Shown piece after piece: positions 14,891-25,121 of a stretch of 43,712 nt of DNA; position 1 is the stretch's first letter; each line of letters begins with the position of its first letter. The notes under the pieces were generated by a model. That model worked only from the letters and a program-made list of their open reading frames with translations. It was not told the origin of the DNA and did no database searches. A program made the translations under genes and the position numbers. This DNA is from an uncultured Methylococcaceae bacterium (GTDB lineage: Bacteria > Pseudomonadota > Gammaproteobacteria > Methylococcales > Methylomonadaceae), in the NCBI GenBank assembly GCA_903863905.1, contig CAIPDT010000158.1, forward strand, positions 1-43,712. Direction: 5' to 3'.

Positions 14891-15691
14891 TTATAACTTA
14901 AACAACTCACGCATTTTTTGACCCGGACTTTCGGCACGCATAAACGCTTCACCAACTAAGAACGCATACACGTCGTTATCCAGCATTAATTGCACATCCG
15001 CTTGGGTATGGATTCCGCTTTCTGTAATGACCATACGGTCACTTGGAATCTCTGTTTTTAAATCCAACGTCGTTTGCAACGAAGTTTCAAAGGTGCGTAA
15101 GTTACGGTTATTGATACCGACCAATTTGGTATCCAATGTTAAGGCGCGTTGTAACTCATCCGCATCATGTACTTCAACTAACACATCCATGCCTAGTTTA
15201 GTCGCCACATCTGACAATTCATGCATTAAACTGTCTTCTAAGGCGGCGACAATCAATAAAATACAATCGGCACCTAATGCACGCGCTTCGTAAATTTGAT
15301 AAGCGTCGATCATAAAATCTTTTCTTAACACCGGCAACGGGCAACGCTCTCTCACCATTTGCAAGTAAGCTTCTGAGCCCTGAAAAAATTCTTTATCGGT
15401 TAATACGGATAAACAGCTCGCGCCATTCATGGCGTAATCTTGAGCGATAGTCACGGGCTGAAAATTTTCTCTAATCACGCCCTGACTGGGAGAAGCTTTT
15501 TTAATTTCTGCAATAATAGCCGGTTTTTTAGCCTGCACTTTTGATTGCAACAGGTTGTAAAAACCACGCGGACGTTCGACGCCCGAGGCAATTTCTTCTA
15601 GGTTAGAGATAGACATACCCGTTTTACGTCTAGCGACTTCTTCAGCTTTTTTAGCCAAAATGGTTTTTAAAATATCAGGCGTTTGAGTCAT
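14891..15691 (-). CDS. trpC: Indole-3-glycerol phosphate synthase
   Basis: A monofunctional 266-residue TIM barrel that closes the indole ring in tryptophan synthesis. It contains [11 protein letters not shown] (catalytic Lys, 61-71), [31 protein letters not shown] and MVITESGI with the C-terminal phosphate site. It is not fused to trpF as in enterics. It is the last gene of trpEGDC, 15 bases after trpD. Confidence 0.97.
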   Translation of the reverse strand: MTQTPDILKTILAKKAEEVARRKTGMSISNLEEIASGVERPRGFYNLLQSKVQAKKPAIIAEIKKASPSQGVIRENFQPVTIAQDYAMNGASCLSVLTDKEFFQGSEAYLQMVRERCPLPVLRKDFMIDAYQIYEARALGADCILLIVAALEDSLMHELSDVATKLGMDVLVEVHDADELQRALTLDTKLVGINNRNLRTFETSLQTTLDLKTEIPSDRMVITESGIHTQADVQLMLDNDVYAFLVGEAFMRAESPGQKMRELFKL

Positions 15692-15706
15692 TCTTCTGTG
15701 TATTAA

Positions 15707-16726
15707 TTAAAATTTTTGTGAATAAGCGATTAGAGCGTCCAGCTTTGCTTTGGCCTCACCGCTAGCGATAACGTGACGGGCTTTTTCTATACCTGCTGCT
15801 AAAGTATCCGTCAGATTGGCCGCATAAATAGCGGCCCCAGCATTTAATAAGACAATGTCTTTGGCTGCACTGTCTTGATTATCTAATACCGATTTTACCA
15901 TGACCAAACTCGTCTCAGCATTATCGACAGCTAACTCCGCTAGTGTCGCTCGGTTAAAGCCAAATTGTTCGGGCGTAATCGTGTAAGTACGCACTTGTCC
16001 GTCTTTAAGTTCTGCCACAGAGGTGGCGGAAGCAATACTAATTTCATCTAAGCCATCGTCCGCATTGACTACTAAAACATGCTGACTGCCCATTTTTTTA
16101 AGAACGTGCGCTAAAGGTTCGACCCACTCTTTGGCAAAGACCCCAATTAATTGATTAGGAGCGCCGGCTGGATTGGATAAAGGCCCTAATAAATTAAATA
16201 AGGTTCTGACCCCCATTTCTTTTCGGACATGAATCGTATGTTTCATTGCGCCATGATGTTTGGGGGCAAATAAAAACCCGACCCCTAGGTCATTCACACA
16301 CTGTTCAACTTGCTCGGTGCTTAAGTTTAAATTAACCCCAGCCACTTCTAATAAATCGGCACTGCCACAACGACTTGAAACCGAACGATTACCATGTTTT
16401 GCAACCTGTCCACCGGCTGCCGCAACCACAAACGCACACGTAGTCGAAATATTAAAAGTACTGGCGCCATCCCCCCCGGTGCCACAAGTATCAATAATAT
16501 GCGCCCCGTTAACGGTGACTTTATTAGCCAGTTCTCGCATCACTTCTACGGCGGCGGCGATTTCATCAATGGTTTCGCCTTTACAGCGTAACGCAATTAA
16601 GAACCCACTAATCTGCGCATCCGTTGCCGAACCTGACATAATAAAATGCATCACATCACGCATTTCTGCAAAAGTCAGCGCTTGCTTATCCAGCAATTGT
16701 TGTAAAACCTGTTGTATATTCATCAT
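15707..16726 (-). CDS. trpD: Anthranilate phosphoribosyltransferase
   Basis: A 339-residue enzyme that transfers phosphoribose from PRPP to anthranilate. The PRPP loop [15 protein letters not shown] is at about 81-95, followed by [18 protein letters not shown] and the substrate segment KHHGAMKHT. The Asp-Glu magnesium pair is in [10 protein letters not shown]. The start is ATG-ATG, so either Met may be used. It is separated from trpG by 144 bases that carry a palindromic repeat. Confidence 0.97.
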   Translation of the reverse strand: MMNIQQVLQQLLDKQALTFAEMRDVMHFIMSGSATDAQISGFLIALRCKGETIDEIAAAVEVMRELANKVTVNGAHIIDTCGTGGDGASTFNISTTCAFVVAAAGGQVAKHGNRSVSSRCGSADLLEVAGVNLNLSTEQVEQCVNDLGVGFLFAPKHHGAMKHTIHVRKEMGVRTLFNLLGPLSNPAGAPNQLIGVFAKEWVEPLAHVLKKMGSQHVLVVNADDGLDEISIASATSVAELKDGQVRTYTITPEQFGFNRATLAELAVDNAETSLVMVKSVLDNQDSAAKDIVLLNAGAAIYAANLTDTLAAGIEKARHVIASGEAKAKLDALIAYSQKF

Positions 16727-16787
16727 TGAGTGTTAGCTAATATCAAGCAGACTGATCCTAAGGAATATTCACTAAATAAGTTGGCAT

Positions 16788-16839
16788 CTGTAGGTGCAAA
16801 TTTATTCGCATTGGGCGGACAAATCTCCCCCCCCTACAG
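16788..16839. repeat. REP-like palindrome between trpG and trpD
   Basis: An imperfect palindrome with CTGTAGG at one end and CCTACAG at the other; TGCAAATTTATTCGC faces GGCGGACAAATCTCC. Such TGTAGG-bounded palindromes with AAATTTATTCGC are common as dispersed intergenic repeats in some gammaproteobacteria. It may stabilise or attenuate the mRNA between the two trp genes. Confidence 0.55.
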
Positions 16840-16870
16840 GCTTTTACCTCGCTTATTTCATGCTCATTCT

Positions 16871-17461
16871 TTAGCGCTCTAAGAAGTTTCTTAATAAATC
16901 GTGGCCATGTTCGGTTAGAATCGATTCTGGGTGAAATTGCACCCCTTCAATATCCAAGGTTTTGTGACGAACACCCATAATTTCATCCAACTGTCCGTTT
17001 TCATCTTGCGTCCAAGCGGTCACTTCTAAACAATCCGGTAAGGAGTCTTGTTCAATCACTAATGAATGGTAACGGGTTGCGGTAAACGGATTATTCAGGC
17101 CTTTAAACACACCTTTATCATGATGATAAATTAAAGAGGTTTTGCCATGCATAATACTTTTGGCATGAATCACTTGGCCACCAAACGCATAACCAATACT
17201 TTGATGTCCTAAACACACCCCTAAGATGGGATATTTTCCTGCAAACTTTAAAATGGCTTCCACAGACACACCCGCTTCTTTGGGGGTACACGGGCCGGGT
17301 GAAATAACTATTTTATCGGGTGCTAAGGCCTCAATATCGGCAATAGTCACTTGATCATTACGTACTACGGTGACTTCTGCCCCTAACTCGCCAAAATACT
17401 GCACCAAGTTATAGGTAAAAGAATCGTAGTTATCTACCATGACTACATTGATTGCGCTCAT
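16871..17461 (-). CDS. trpG: Anthranilate synthase component II (glutamine amidotransferase)
   Basis: A 196-residue class I glutamine amidotransferase that feeds ammonia to TrpE; it could also serve PabB as in other bacteria. It shows [20 protein letters not shown] at the N-terminus, the oxyanion strand [12 protein letters not shown], the nucleophile Cys83 in [15 protein letters not shown], and the His-Glu pair in [13 protein letters not shown]. The start overlaps the trpE stop by four bases, so the two subunits are coupled. Confidence 0.96.
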   Translation of the reverse strand: MSAINVVMVDNYDSFTYNLVQYFGELGAEVTVVRNDQVTIADIEALAPDKIVISPGPCTPKEAGVSVEAILKFAGKYPILGVCLGHQSIGYAFGGQVIHAKSIMHGKTSLIYHHDKGVFKGLNNPFTATRYHSLVIEQDSLPDCLEVTAWTQDENGQLDEIMGVRHKTLDIEGVQFHPESILTEHGHDLLRNFLER

Positions 17462-18945
17462 GCTTGCTCTCCTTCTAAACCGGCTTCTGCCATACTGACT
17501 GCGCGGAAAATAGCACGACCTTTATTCATGGTTTCATCCCATTCATTGGTGGGAATGGAATCATAAACAATACCGGCCCCCGCTTGAATGTGTAGTTGAT
17601 TATCTTTAATCACGGCCGTTCTAATAGCAATGGCGGTATCTAAATTACCTGACCATGCAATATAACCCACCGCCCCTGAATAGATACCACGTTTTACGGG
17701 TTCTAATTCATCAATAATTTCCATTGCGCGAATTTTAGGCGCACCACTGACAGTTCCAGCTGGAAAAGTCGCGGCTAGCACATCAAACGCATTTTTACCG
17801 GGTTGCAGTGTTCCGGTAACATTAGACACAATGTGCATCACGTGTGAATAACGCTCTACAATCATTTTATCGGTTAATTGTACCGAACCACACACTGCCA
17901 CACGACCGGTATCATTTCGACCTAAATCAATCAGCATTAAATGTTCAGCGATTTCTTTAGGGTCGGCTAAAAGTTCATGCTCCAGCGCAATATCTTGCTC
18001 GGGGGTCACGCCTCGACGACGGGTACCGGCAATCGGTCTTACCGTCACGGTATTATCTTCTAATCTAACCAAGATTTCGGGTGACGATCCCACAATATGA
18101 AAATCACCCAGATTCAGGTAAAACATATAGGGCGAGGGATTTAAGCAGCGCAAAGAGCGATATAAATTAAGCGGTGACGCACTATAAGGAATGGTTAATC
18201 GTTGCGATAACACCACCTGCATAATGTCGCCATCGGTAATATAGTCTTTGGCTTTTAACACGGCCGCTTCAAAACCTTGTTGAGTGAAGCCTGAGACAAA
18301 GTCATCTTCTACAACTTTACACGGTTTCGCATGTTTTTCTGGCTTTGCCTGCAGCTCTCGTAATTGAGTGGCTAAATCAGACACTCTGGCAACAGCTCGA
18401 TTATAAGCGTCGTCTTCTCGGGGATCTGCGTGTGTTAATAACAACACTTTGCCAGATAAATTATCGAAGACTAAGATTTCTTCAGAAACCATTAATAGAA
18501 TGTCAGGACATCCTAAAGGATCTGGCTTGTCTGAACCGCGTAAACGAGGTTCAATATAATGAATGGTTTCATAACCAAAATAACCGACTAATCCGCCATT
18601 AAAACGAGGTAAATCGGCAATATCCGGTACATGGTAGCCGGCTTTAAATTCTTCAATCCATACCAGTGGATTGTCATGGGTCACTGTTGAGATTAATTCG
18701 CCATTTTCTTCTAAGCGAATCTCATGTCCATAGATTTTTACAACAGTTTTACAAGGTAGGCCAATGATGGAATAACGTCCCCATTGCTCGCCACCGTGAA
18801 CAGATTCAAATAAATAAGAATACGCGCCATTAGCTAGTTTTAAATACGCACTTAAAGGCGTATCCAAATCAGCCAACACTTCGCGACTCACCGGAATACG
18901 GTTATAGCCCTGTTGGGCATAGAGATTAAATTGTTCTGAGGTCAT
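17458..18945 (-). CDS. trpE: Anthranilate synthase component I
   Basis: A 495-residue chorismate-utilising enzyme making anthranilate with TrpG. The N-terminal regulatory half includes [20 protein letters not shown], where the LxxxxxxSYLFES element is the tryptophan feedback site. The catalytic half has [82 protein letters not shown] and [20 protein letters not shown]. It is preceded on the same strand by rpe 125 bases upstream. I see no leader peptide rich in Trp codons in that gap, so attenuation of the enteric type is unlikely. Confidence 0.97.
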   Translation of the reverse strand: MTSEQFNLYAQQGYNRIPVSREVLADLDTPLSAYLKLANGAYSYLFESVHGGEQWGRYSIIGLPCKTVVKIYGHEIRLEENGELISTVTHDNPLVWIEEFKAGYHVPDIADLPRFNGGLVGYFGYETIHYIEPRLRGSDKPDPLGCPDILLMVSEEILVFDNLSGKVLLLTHADPREDDAYNRAVARVSDLATQLRELQAKPEKHAKPCKVVEDDFVSGFTQQGFEAAVLKAKDYITDGDIMQVVLSQRLTIPYSASPLNLYRSLRCLNPSPYMFYLNLGDFHIVGSSPEILVRLEDNTVTVRPIAGTRRRGVTPEQDIALEHELLADPKEIAEHLMLIDLGRNDTGRVAVCGSVQLTDKMIVERYSHVMHIVSNVTGTLQPGKNAFDVLAATFPAGTVSGAPKIRAMEIIDELEPVKRGIYSGAVGYIAWSGNLDTAIAIRTAVIKDNQLHIQAGAGIVYDSIPTNEWDETMNKGRAIFRAVSMAEAGLEGEQA

Positions 18946-18979
18946 GGTGGTCTTGTTATTTAACTTAATTACACAATGA

Positions 18980-19019
18980 ATAGGTAAGCTGGGTTAAACC
19001 AGAGTCTAACCCAACCTAT
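18980..19019. repeat. Palindrome between rpe and trpE
   Basis: Outer arms ATAGGT/ACCTAT and inner arms GGGTTA/TAACCC pair around a ten-base loop, with a small internal bulge. It lacks a U-run in either direction. It resembles the TAACCCAACCTA-type dispersed palindromes rather than a terminator. Confidence 0.5.
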
Positions 19020-19070
19020 CAAAGCGGCAAATATTGTGTGCTTATTTTATTATAAGTTCACTGTATAAAA

Positions 19071-19742
19071 TTAAACGGCTAATGCCAATTCTGCACGCAT
19101 TTCATCAATCACTTTCTTATAATCCGGTTGATTGAAGATTGCTGAACCTGCTACAAAGGTATCAGCACCTGCGGCTTTAATAGCTCGGATGTTATCAGTT
19201 TTTACGCCACCGTCAATTTCTAAACGAATGTTTAAACCACTGTCATCAATTCTGCTTCTTACTTGACGTAATTTGTCTAAAGCTGAAGGAATGAATGATT
19301 GACCACCAAAACCAGGGTTAACTGACATTAATAAAATAATATCTAATTTATCCATTACATAATCTAAATAATGTAATGGTGTGCCTGGGTTAAATACTAA
19401 ACCTGCTTGACAGCCATTATCTTTAATCAATTGCAATGTGCGATCAATGTGCGTTGACGCTTCTGGATGGAACGTAATAATACTTGCGCCGGCTTTTGCA
19501 AAATCCGGGATTAAACGATCGACTGGCTCAACCATTAAATGGACATCAATAGGAGCAGTCACACCGTGCTTTCTTAAGGCTTCACAAACTAAGGGCCCAA
19601 TTGTTAAGTTAGGCACGAAATGATTATCCATCACATCGAAATGCACCACATCTGCACCTGCCGCTAAAACGTTATCAACTTCTTCACCTAATTTAGCGAA
19701 ATTGGCTGAAAGAATGGAAGGAGCAATCCAATTTTCGTTCAT
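19071..19742 (-). CDS. rpe: Ribulose-phosphate 3-epimerase
   Basis: A 223-residue TIM barrel of the pentose phosphate and Calvin pathways. Metal and catalytic residues are visible: [34 protein letters not shown] (His, Asp), [32 protein letters not shown], and LEIDGGVK with the second catalytic Asp. It is the first gene of the rpe-trpEGDC run and divergent from the FAH-family gene, with about 100 bases between them for both promoters. Confidence 0.97.
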   Translation of the reverse strand: MNENWIAPSILSANFAKLGEEVDNVLAAGADVVHFDVMDNHFVPNLTIGPLVCEALRKHGVTAPIDVHLMVEPVDRLIPDFAKAGASIITFHPEASTHIDRTLQLIKDNGCQAGLVFNPGTPLHYLDYVMDKLDIILLMSVNPGFGGQSFIPSALDKLRQVRSRIDDSGLNIRLEIDGGVKTDNIRAIKAAGADTFVAGSAIFNQPDYKKVIDEMRAELALAV

Positions 19743-19841
19743 ATTCTGTACCTCTGTGTAAAATTGTTTATTATATCTTTTTTTTATCTGTTGATCTTGT
19801 GATAAAACAACAGCCTTAACATCATACAGGAAACCTAAGCA

Positions 19842-20714
19842 ATGAAACTAGTGACCTTTACCCATAACCATGAAACTCGTGTGGGGGCTGTAATTGACGA
19901 TGTCGTTGTTGACAGTAATGGTAACGCTGACATACCCTCAACTATGTTGGCCTTTTTAACGCAAGGTGACATTGCTTTAACTGCGATGCAAAACCTTATT
20001 AATAGTGGTGATGCGCGTATTCCTCTAAAAGAAGTGACCTTAAACGCCCCGGTACCTAATCCGCAAAAGTACTTAGCGCTCAGTCTTAATTATGCGGATC
20101 ATATTGCAGAAACCGGTCGAGATCAGCCTAAATATCCCAGTTTTTTTACCAAACAAAGTAGCTGTATCATTGGTTACGGCGAAGCGATTCATCAACCTAA
20201 AGTGTCCGATAAATTAGATTATGAAGGTGAATTGGCCTTTGTGATCGGCAAGCGTTGCCGTCATGTGCCCGTCGAAAAGGCGCATGAAGTAATTGCGGGC
20301 TATACGATTGCGAATGATGTCTCCATTCGAGATTGGCAAATGCACTCTGCCACCATGATGATCGGAAAATCTTTTGACACTGCCGGCCCGCTTGGACCTT
20401 GGATAGTAACGAGTGATGACATTAAAGATCCCCATCATCTAAGCATTAAAACGTGGGTGGATTCGGAATTGCGTCAAGATGGCAATACCCAACAGATGAT
20501 TACAAACTGCTATGAGATGGTCGCCTATTTATCACAAGCTATGACCTTAGAACCGGGGGATATTATTACTACCGGCACACCCAGTGGAGTCGGCGTTAAA
20601 ATGCAACCCCGTGGTTATCTTAAACCCGGTCAAACCGTTCGGATTGAAATTGAAGGCATTGGTGAACTGAGTAATCCTGTGATCAAAGAGCCTGAAAGCA
20701 CAGTGATGTATTAA
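19842..20714 (+). CDS. Fumarylacetoacetate hydrolase family protein
   Basis: A 290-residue member of the FAH/2-keto-4-pentenoate hydratase superfamily. It shows [17 protein letters not shown], the metal-binding [37 protein letters not shown] and [16 protein letters not shown]. Such enzymes hydrolyse or decarboxylate acylpyruvates or oxaloacetate; the substrate cannot be deduced here. It is monocistronic and followed by a hairpin at 20753. The RBS is AGGAAACC, about 12 bases before the ATG. Confidence 0.9.
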   Translation: MKLVTFTHNHETRVGAVIDDVVVDSNGNADIPSTMLAFLTQGDIALTAMQNLINSGDARIPLKEVTLNAPVPNPQKYLALSLNYADHIAETGRDQPKYPSFFTKQSSCIIGYGEAIHQPKVSDKLDYEGELAFVIGKRCRHVPVEKAHEVIAGYTIANDVSIRDWQMHSATMMIGKSFDTAGPLGPWIVTSDDIKDPHHLSIKTWVDSELRQDGNTQQMITNCYEMVAYLSQAMTLEPGDIITTGTPSGVGVKMQPRGYLKPGQTVRIEIEGIGELSNPVIKEPESTVMY

Positions 20715-20752
20715 CGGTTGGCGAGACGTAAACGCTATCGTTACAAAGTTTC

Positions 20753-20791
20753 TATAGGATGCTACTGAAAGAAAGTACAGCGCATCCTATA
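20753..20791. terminator. Hairpin after the FAH-family gene
   Basis: Arms TATAGGATGC (20753-20762) and GCATCCTATA (20782-20791) pair perfectly. On the plus strand an A-rich stretch follows and a T-run comes only later, so this is a weak or bidirectional terminator between the converging FAH and sensor kinase genes. Confidence 0.5.
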
Positions 20792-20873
20792 AAAATAGGC
20801 GGGTATTTTTGTATCTTAACTTAACGAGTTCTCTGTTATTAAGAAATACAACATTGTTAACAAAAATGAACTC

Positions 20874-22484
20874 TTAGCTACTTTTTCTAAGATTGAAAAA
20901 ACTCAGTTTACTTTGCCATGTTTGGTCTACCGGTCTAACTGGCAAAGGAAATAATACCGATACTTTAAGGCCGCCAAACTGAGATACACCCAAAATTAAA
21001 TCGGCATTATGAATTGCCGCAATGCGTTGTACGATTGAAAAGCCCAAGCCCGTTCCCTTGGCTGTATTGGCCGTTTCGACACAGCGATGAAACCGTTCTA
21101 AAGATTTTTCATATTGATCGGGCGCAATACCGGGGCCTGAATCTTCAACGCATAACAGCAAGTATTTCTCTTGACCCGTTACAGTAATTAATACATTCCC
21201 TTTTTGAGGCGTGTACTTAATGGCGTTATCAATAATATTACGAATTAAAATAGTCACTAATGGTGCATTAACAAAGGCGGGGACGGCATTATCTTCAACA
21301 AATTCTATAATAATTTGTTTTTTATGTGCTTCGGGTTCTAATTCAGTAATCACATGGATCACTTCCCGACTCACCATGGTATTTTGCTTGGTTAAAAACT
21401 CGGCATTGGATTCAATCCGTGAGAAGGTTAACAATTGCTGAACCATGTAGGTCATGCGATTAACCGCTTGCTTGATCCGTGATAAAGCTTGCTTACGAAC
21501 CTCTTCATCGGTTGTTCTTAACGCAACATGCGCTTGCGTTAATAAACCGGCTAGAGGGGTTCTTAATTCATGCGACGCATCTGCGGTAAAACGACGCTCA
21601 TGTTCAAACGCGCGTTCAAGTTGCACAAATAGGTTATTAATTTCATTAACGACAGGCACAATTTCATTAGGTAAGCTTTTAACCGATAACGGTTTCAGAT
21701 AACTCGCCTCCCGTTTGGCTAACGCTTTCTCTAAACGATTTAAGGGCTTTAATGACAAGCCGACAATAAACCAAATCACCAACCCTAAAAAGGGTAAGCC
21801 TACTAAAAATTGCGTGACTAGTTGAGACGAAATTTCATCGGTTAATTCAGCCCGTATTTCTTCTTTTTGTCCCACGTGAATAACATATTCACCCGTCGCA
21901 TTGGCAATACTATAAACATGCCATTCGTGTCCATCAATCTTAGTATCACTAAAACCATGATCAGAGGATGAAAAAGCAAACTTGGGGGCACTATCCGAGC
22001 GTAGAATTAAGCCCTCTTTCTTAGACCATAATTGAAACGCCACTTTACGTTCGTATTTATGACCTAACGCATTGGCTTTTAATAAATCATCAAAAATAGG
22101 CCACAATTGTTCATCTATATTCGATTGACTAAAGCCGTGTACAGAAAAAGAGGGGATATCAATCGATCGAAGTGGCAAGCCAGTATCATCCGACTCTATT
22201 TGAGTCACCGCTTTATTTTTTAATTTACGCTTTAAGCCATAATTACGTACGATTTCATCGGCTTTTTCCCGCTCTTGACTCCAATGCGCGGATAAGGAAC
22301 CTTCTCGAAATAAACTCTCTACAAAGGCATTTAACACCTTGGCCGATTGAGCTAATTCTGCATCAAATAGATTGGCAACCTCATCTCGGGTCACTTTGTA
22401 ATTTAAATAAGCCGCTACCCCCCAAATCACCATGGAGGCCGATAATAAACTGACTAACAATAACTGCCTAAGAGAATAGTTCAT
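20874..22484 (-). CDS. Sensor histidine kinase, QseC/PmrB-like
   Basis: A 536-residue inner-membrane kinase. One membrane helix is at about 7-28 and another at about 223-245; between them is a ~195-residue periplasmic sensor region. A short linker with LKPLNRLEKALAKRE follows, then the phosphoacceptor His305 in FTADASHELRTPLAGLL. The ATP-binding domain has DNIIDNAIKYTPQKGN (N box), CVEDSGPGIAP (G1) and GTGLGFSIVQRI (G2). It overlaps the response regulator gene by four bases and phosphorylates that protein. The signal is not evident. Confidence 0.93.
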   Translation of the reverse strand: MNYSLRQLLLVSLLSASMVIWGVAAYLNYKVTRDEVANLFDAELAQSAKVLNAFVESLFREGSLSAHWSQEREKADEIVRNYGLKRKLKNKAVTQIESDDTGLPLRSIDIPSFSVHGFSQSNIDEQLWPIFDDLLKANALGHKYERKVAFQLWSKKEGLILRSDSAPKFAFSSSDHGFSDTKIDGHEWHVYSIANATGEYVIHVGQKEEIRAELTDEISSQLVTQFLVGLPFLGLVIWFIVGLSLKPLNRLEKALAKREASYLKPLSVKSLPNEIVPVVNEINNLFVQLERAFEHERRFTADASHELRTPLAGLLTQAHVALRTTDEEVRKQALSRIKQAVNRMTYMVQQLLTFSRIESNAEFLTKQNTMVSREVIHVITELEPEAHKKQIIIEFVEDNAVPAFVNAPLVTILIRNIIDNAIKYTPQKGNVLITVTGQEKYLLLCVEDSGPGIAPDQYEKSLERFHRCVETANTAKGTGLGFSIVQRIAAIHNADLILGVSQFGGLKVSVLFPLPVRPVDQTWQSKLSFFNLRKSS

Positions 22485-23146
22485 GATTCCTCGGCATCAA
22501 TGATATAACCCACACCACGGACAGTCCGAATTAAACCCGAATCTAATTTTTTTCTTAAGTAATGAATATGCACTTCTACGGTATTACTTTCTACATCCGA
22601 ATCCCAAGAATATAAACTTTCTTCCAATCTTGATCGAGAAACCACTTTACCGATATTACTCATTAAAAAACTTAAAATCTCAAATTCTTTTTGTGATAAA
22701 TCTACTTTTTCATTATTAAAGGTCACTTGATGAGAAGCCGGATCTAGCACAATACCTTTATATTCAATGGTGGGCGCACTACGACCTTCACTGCGTCTAG
22801 CCAACGCTCTTAAACGCGCGCAAACTTCATCTAATTCAAACGGTTTTATAACAAAATCATCGGCGCCGCTGTCTAAACCGGAGACCCGATCAGAGATAGT
22901 ATCTTTTGCGGTTAACACCATGACGGGCGTTTCATCTTTACGACCTCGTAACGCCCGCAAAATAGCCATACCATCCATATCTGGTAAATTTAAATCGAGT
23001 ACGATTAATTCATAACTATTGAGTTTCAATGCTTCGTCAGCTAACTTGCCGTTGGTTAACCAATCGACAGCGTAACCTTCCATTCTTAAACCGGCTACCA
23101 AGCCATCGCCTAAGATCTCATCATCTTCCACTAATAAGAGCCGCAT
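22481..23146 (-). CDS. OmpR-family response regulator, QseB/PmrA-like
   Basis: The product has 221 residues. The receiver has the acidic pocket VEDDE at 7-10, phosphoacceptor Asp51 in LIVLDLNLPDMDGM, and Lys in FVIKPFELDE. The winged-helix domain has LSQKEFEILSFLMSN, GKVVSRSRLEESLYSWD and VEVHIHYLRKKLD ending in IRTVRGVGYIID. It is the first gene of the pair and is separated from glmS by 145 bases that probably hold its promoter. Confidence 0.95.
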   Translation of the reverse strand: MRLLLVEDDEILGDGLVAGLRMEGYAVDWLTNGKLADEALKLNSYELIVLDLNLPDMDGMAILRALRGRKDETPVMVLTAKDTISDRVSGLDSGADDFVIKPFELDEVCARLRALARRSEGRSAPTIEYKGIVLDPASHQVTFNNEKVDLSQKEFEILSFLMSNIGKVVSRSRLEESLYSWDSDVESNTVEVHIHYLRKKLDSGLIRTVRGVGYIIDAEES

Positions 23147-23290
23147 TTAACCTCCCCATTCATTTTGTATCCATCGTATTCAATCACGGATGTGACGTAA
23201 GTCTATTTTAATAGTCATGTATTATACTATCTACAACCCTTGATTCTTTTATCTGCCTACGTCGCATCAATTTTTAAATTTATTGACCTC

Positions 23291-25120
23291 TTACTCAACC
23301 GTCACTGATTTGGCCAAATTTCTAGGCTGATCAACATCCGTACCTTTTAAGATAGCCACATAATAAGACAATAACTGCAAAGGAATAGTATAGATAATGG
23401 GAGACACTTCATTTTCAACCTGAGGCACTTTTATTATCTGCACGTTCTCGTCTTCAGTTGTTTCTAAAGTTTCATCCATAAATACAATCAGTTGTCCACC
23501 TCGGGCACTTACTTCTTGAATATTTGATTTTAACTTATCCAATAATTTGTTATTGGGCGCTACAGTCACCACGGGCATATCAGCATCAATTAAAGCCAGA
23601 GGGCCATGCTTCAATTCACCTGCGGGATACGCTTCCGCATGAATATAAGAAATTTCTTTCAGTTTTAAGGCGCCTTCCATCGCAATCGGATAATGAGTGC
23701 CTCTACCTAAAAATAAGGCATGTTGTTTATCAGCAAACCGTTCCGCCAAGATTTCAATTTCTTTATCCAGTTTTAATACGGTTTCTATTTTTCCGGGTAA
23801 ACTAAATAATTCAGAGGTAATTTTAGCTTCATCGGCAGCCGATAATTCAAATCGACGACCAATAGCAATCACCAATAACATTAATGCCGTTAGTTGCGTG
23901 GTAAAGGCTTTAGTCGATGCGACACCAATTTCTGGACCAGCGCGGGTCATTAAGACCAAGTCTGATTCTCTAACCAACGAACTTTCTGGCCCGTTACAAA
24001 CCGCTAAAGAGTATTTAGCACCTAGTTTCTTTGCCTCTTGTAAAGCCGCGAGTGTATCGGCAGTTTCACCCGATTGAGAGATCGTAACAATTAACGTATC
24101 CGGTGCTAACACAGGACTTCTATACCGAAACTCACTGGCAACTTCAATATGACAAGGTACTCGTGCCAATTGTTCAAACCAATAACGAGCCACTAGACCC
24201 GCGTGATAACTTGTACCACAGGCTAATATTTGTACTGATTTGATAGAGTCGAAGACTTCATTGGCATTATGACCAAAGGCACTTTCTTGCAAACGATTAT
24301 TTATAAATCGACCTTCCAGGGTTTGAGCAATGGCAAAGGGTTGCTCATAAATTTCTTTCAACATGTAATGGCGATATTCACCCTTATTGACTGAATCAGC
24401 CGTCAATAAACTTTCTTTAATTGGGCGAGTAACGATTTGATCATTTTCATCATAAATAACGAGTTCATCGATGGTAATAGTCGCGATATCACCATCTTCT
24501 AAAAAGATAAAGCGCTGAGTCACGGGTAATAAAGCGGCCACATCAGAAGCAATAAAAAACTCACCAATGCCCACCCCAATCACTAAAGGGCTGCCTTTAC
24601 GACAAGCAATTAAAGTTTTAGGATTTTCACTACTGATAATGCCTAATGAATAAGCACCCTCTAAGGTTTGCACCGTTTGCTTAACAGCAAGCAAGAAATC
24701 ATCCGTCGTTTCCAGCATCTTCGCGATCTGATGCACAATGACTTCAGTATCCGTTTCTGATGTAAACACAAAATCATTAGCTTTTAACTCACTGCGTAAT
24801 TGCTCGTGGTTTTCAATAATGCCATTATGAACCACAGCGATGGTGTCTTTACTAATGTGCGGATGTGCATTTTGAGTACTGGGTTTTCCATGGGTCGCCC
24901 ATCGGGTATGTGCTATGCCGACGGTTCCTTGGATAGGCTCAAGCTTAATTAAATCTTCTAAGCCTTTAACCTTTCCCAATTCTCTTTTTCGATAAATTGT
25001 TTGATTCTCGATAACCGCTAAGCCTGCGGAATCATAACCTCGATATTCTAAACGCTTAAGCCCCTCAATTAAGATAGGAATTATATTTCGTTGTGCTACA
25101 CCACCGACAATACCACACAT
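23291..25120 (-). CDS. glmS: Glucosamine-6-phosphate synthase
   Basis: A 609-residue enzyme making glucosamine-6-phosphate from fructose-6-phosphate and glutamine, the first step to UDP-GlcNAc. After Met removal, Cys2 of MCGIVGG is the glutaminase nucleophile, followed by GLKRLEYRGYDSAGLA, HTRWATHGKPS and HNGIIENHEQLR. The two isomerase (SIS) domains show ACGTSYHAG, TISQSGETADTLAAL and GRGTHYPIAMEGALKLKEI. The end PRNLAKSVTVE is canonical. It lies one base after glmU in the same direction. I see no glmS ribozyme. Confidence 0.98.
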   Translation of the reverse strand: MCGIVGGVAQRNIIPILIEGLKRLEYRGYDSAGLAVIENQTIYRKRELGKVKGLEDLIKLEPIQGTVGIAHTRWATHGKPSTQNAHPHISKDTIAVVHNGIIENHEQLRSELKANDFVFTSETDTEVIVHQIAKMLETTDDFLLAVKQTVQTLEGAYSLGIISSENPKTLIACRKGSPLVIGVGIGEFFIASDVAALLPVTQRFIFLEDGDIATITIDELVIYDENDQIVTRPIKESLLTADSVNKGEYRHYMLKEIYEQPFAIAQTLEGRFINNRLQESAFGHNANEVFDSIKSVQILACGTSYHAGLVARYWFEQLARVPCHIEVASEFRYRSPVLAPDTLIVTISQSGETADTLAALQEAKKLGAKYSLAVCNGPESSLVRESDLVLMTRAGPEIGVASTKAFTTQLTALMLLVIAIGRRFELSAADEAKITSELFSLPGKIETVLKLDKEIEILAERFADKQHALFLGRGTHYPIAMEGALKLKEISYIHAEAYPAGELKHGPLALIDADMPVVTVAPNNKLLDKLKSNIQEVSARGGQLIVFMDETLETTEDENVQIIKVPQVENEVSPIIYTIPLQLLSYYVAILKGTDVDQPRNLAKSVTVE

Positions 25121-25121
25121 A

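Noticed and set aside
18946-19070. trp attenuator with leader peptide upstream of trpE
   Set aside because: The gap has a REP-like palindrome but no Trp-rich short frame and no terminator U-run.
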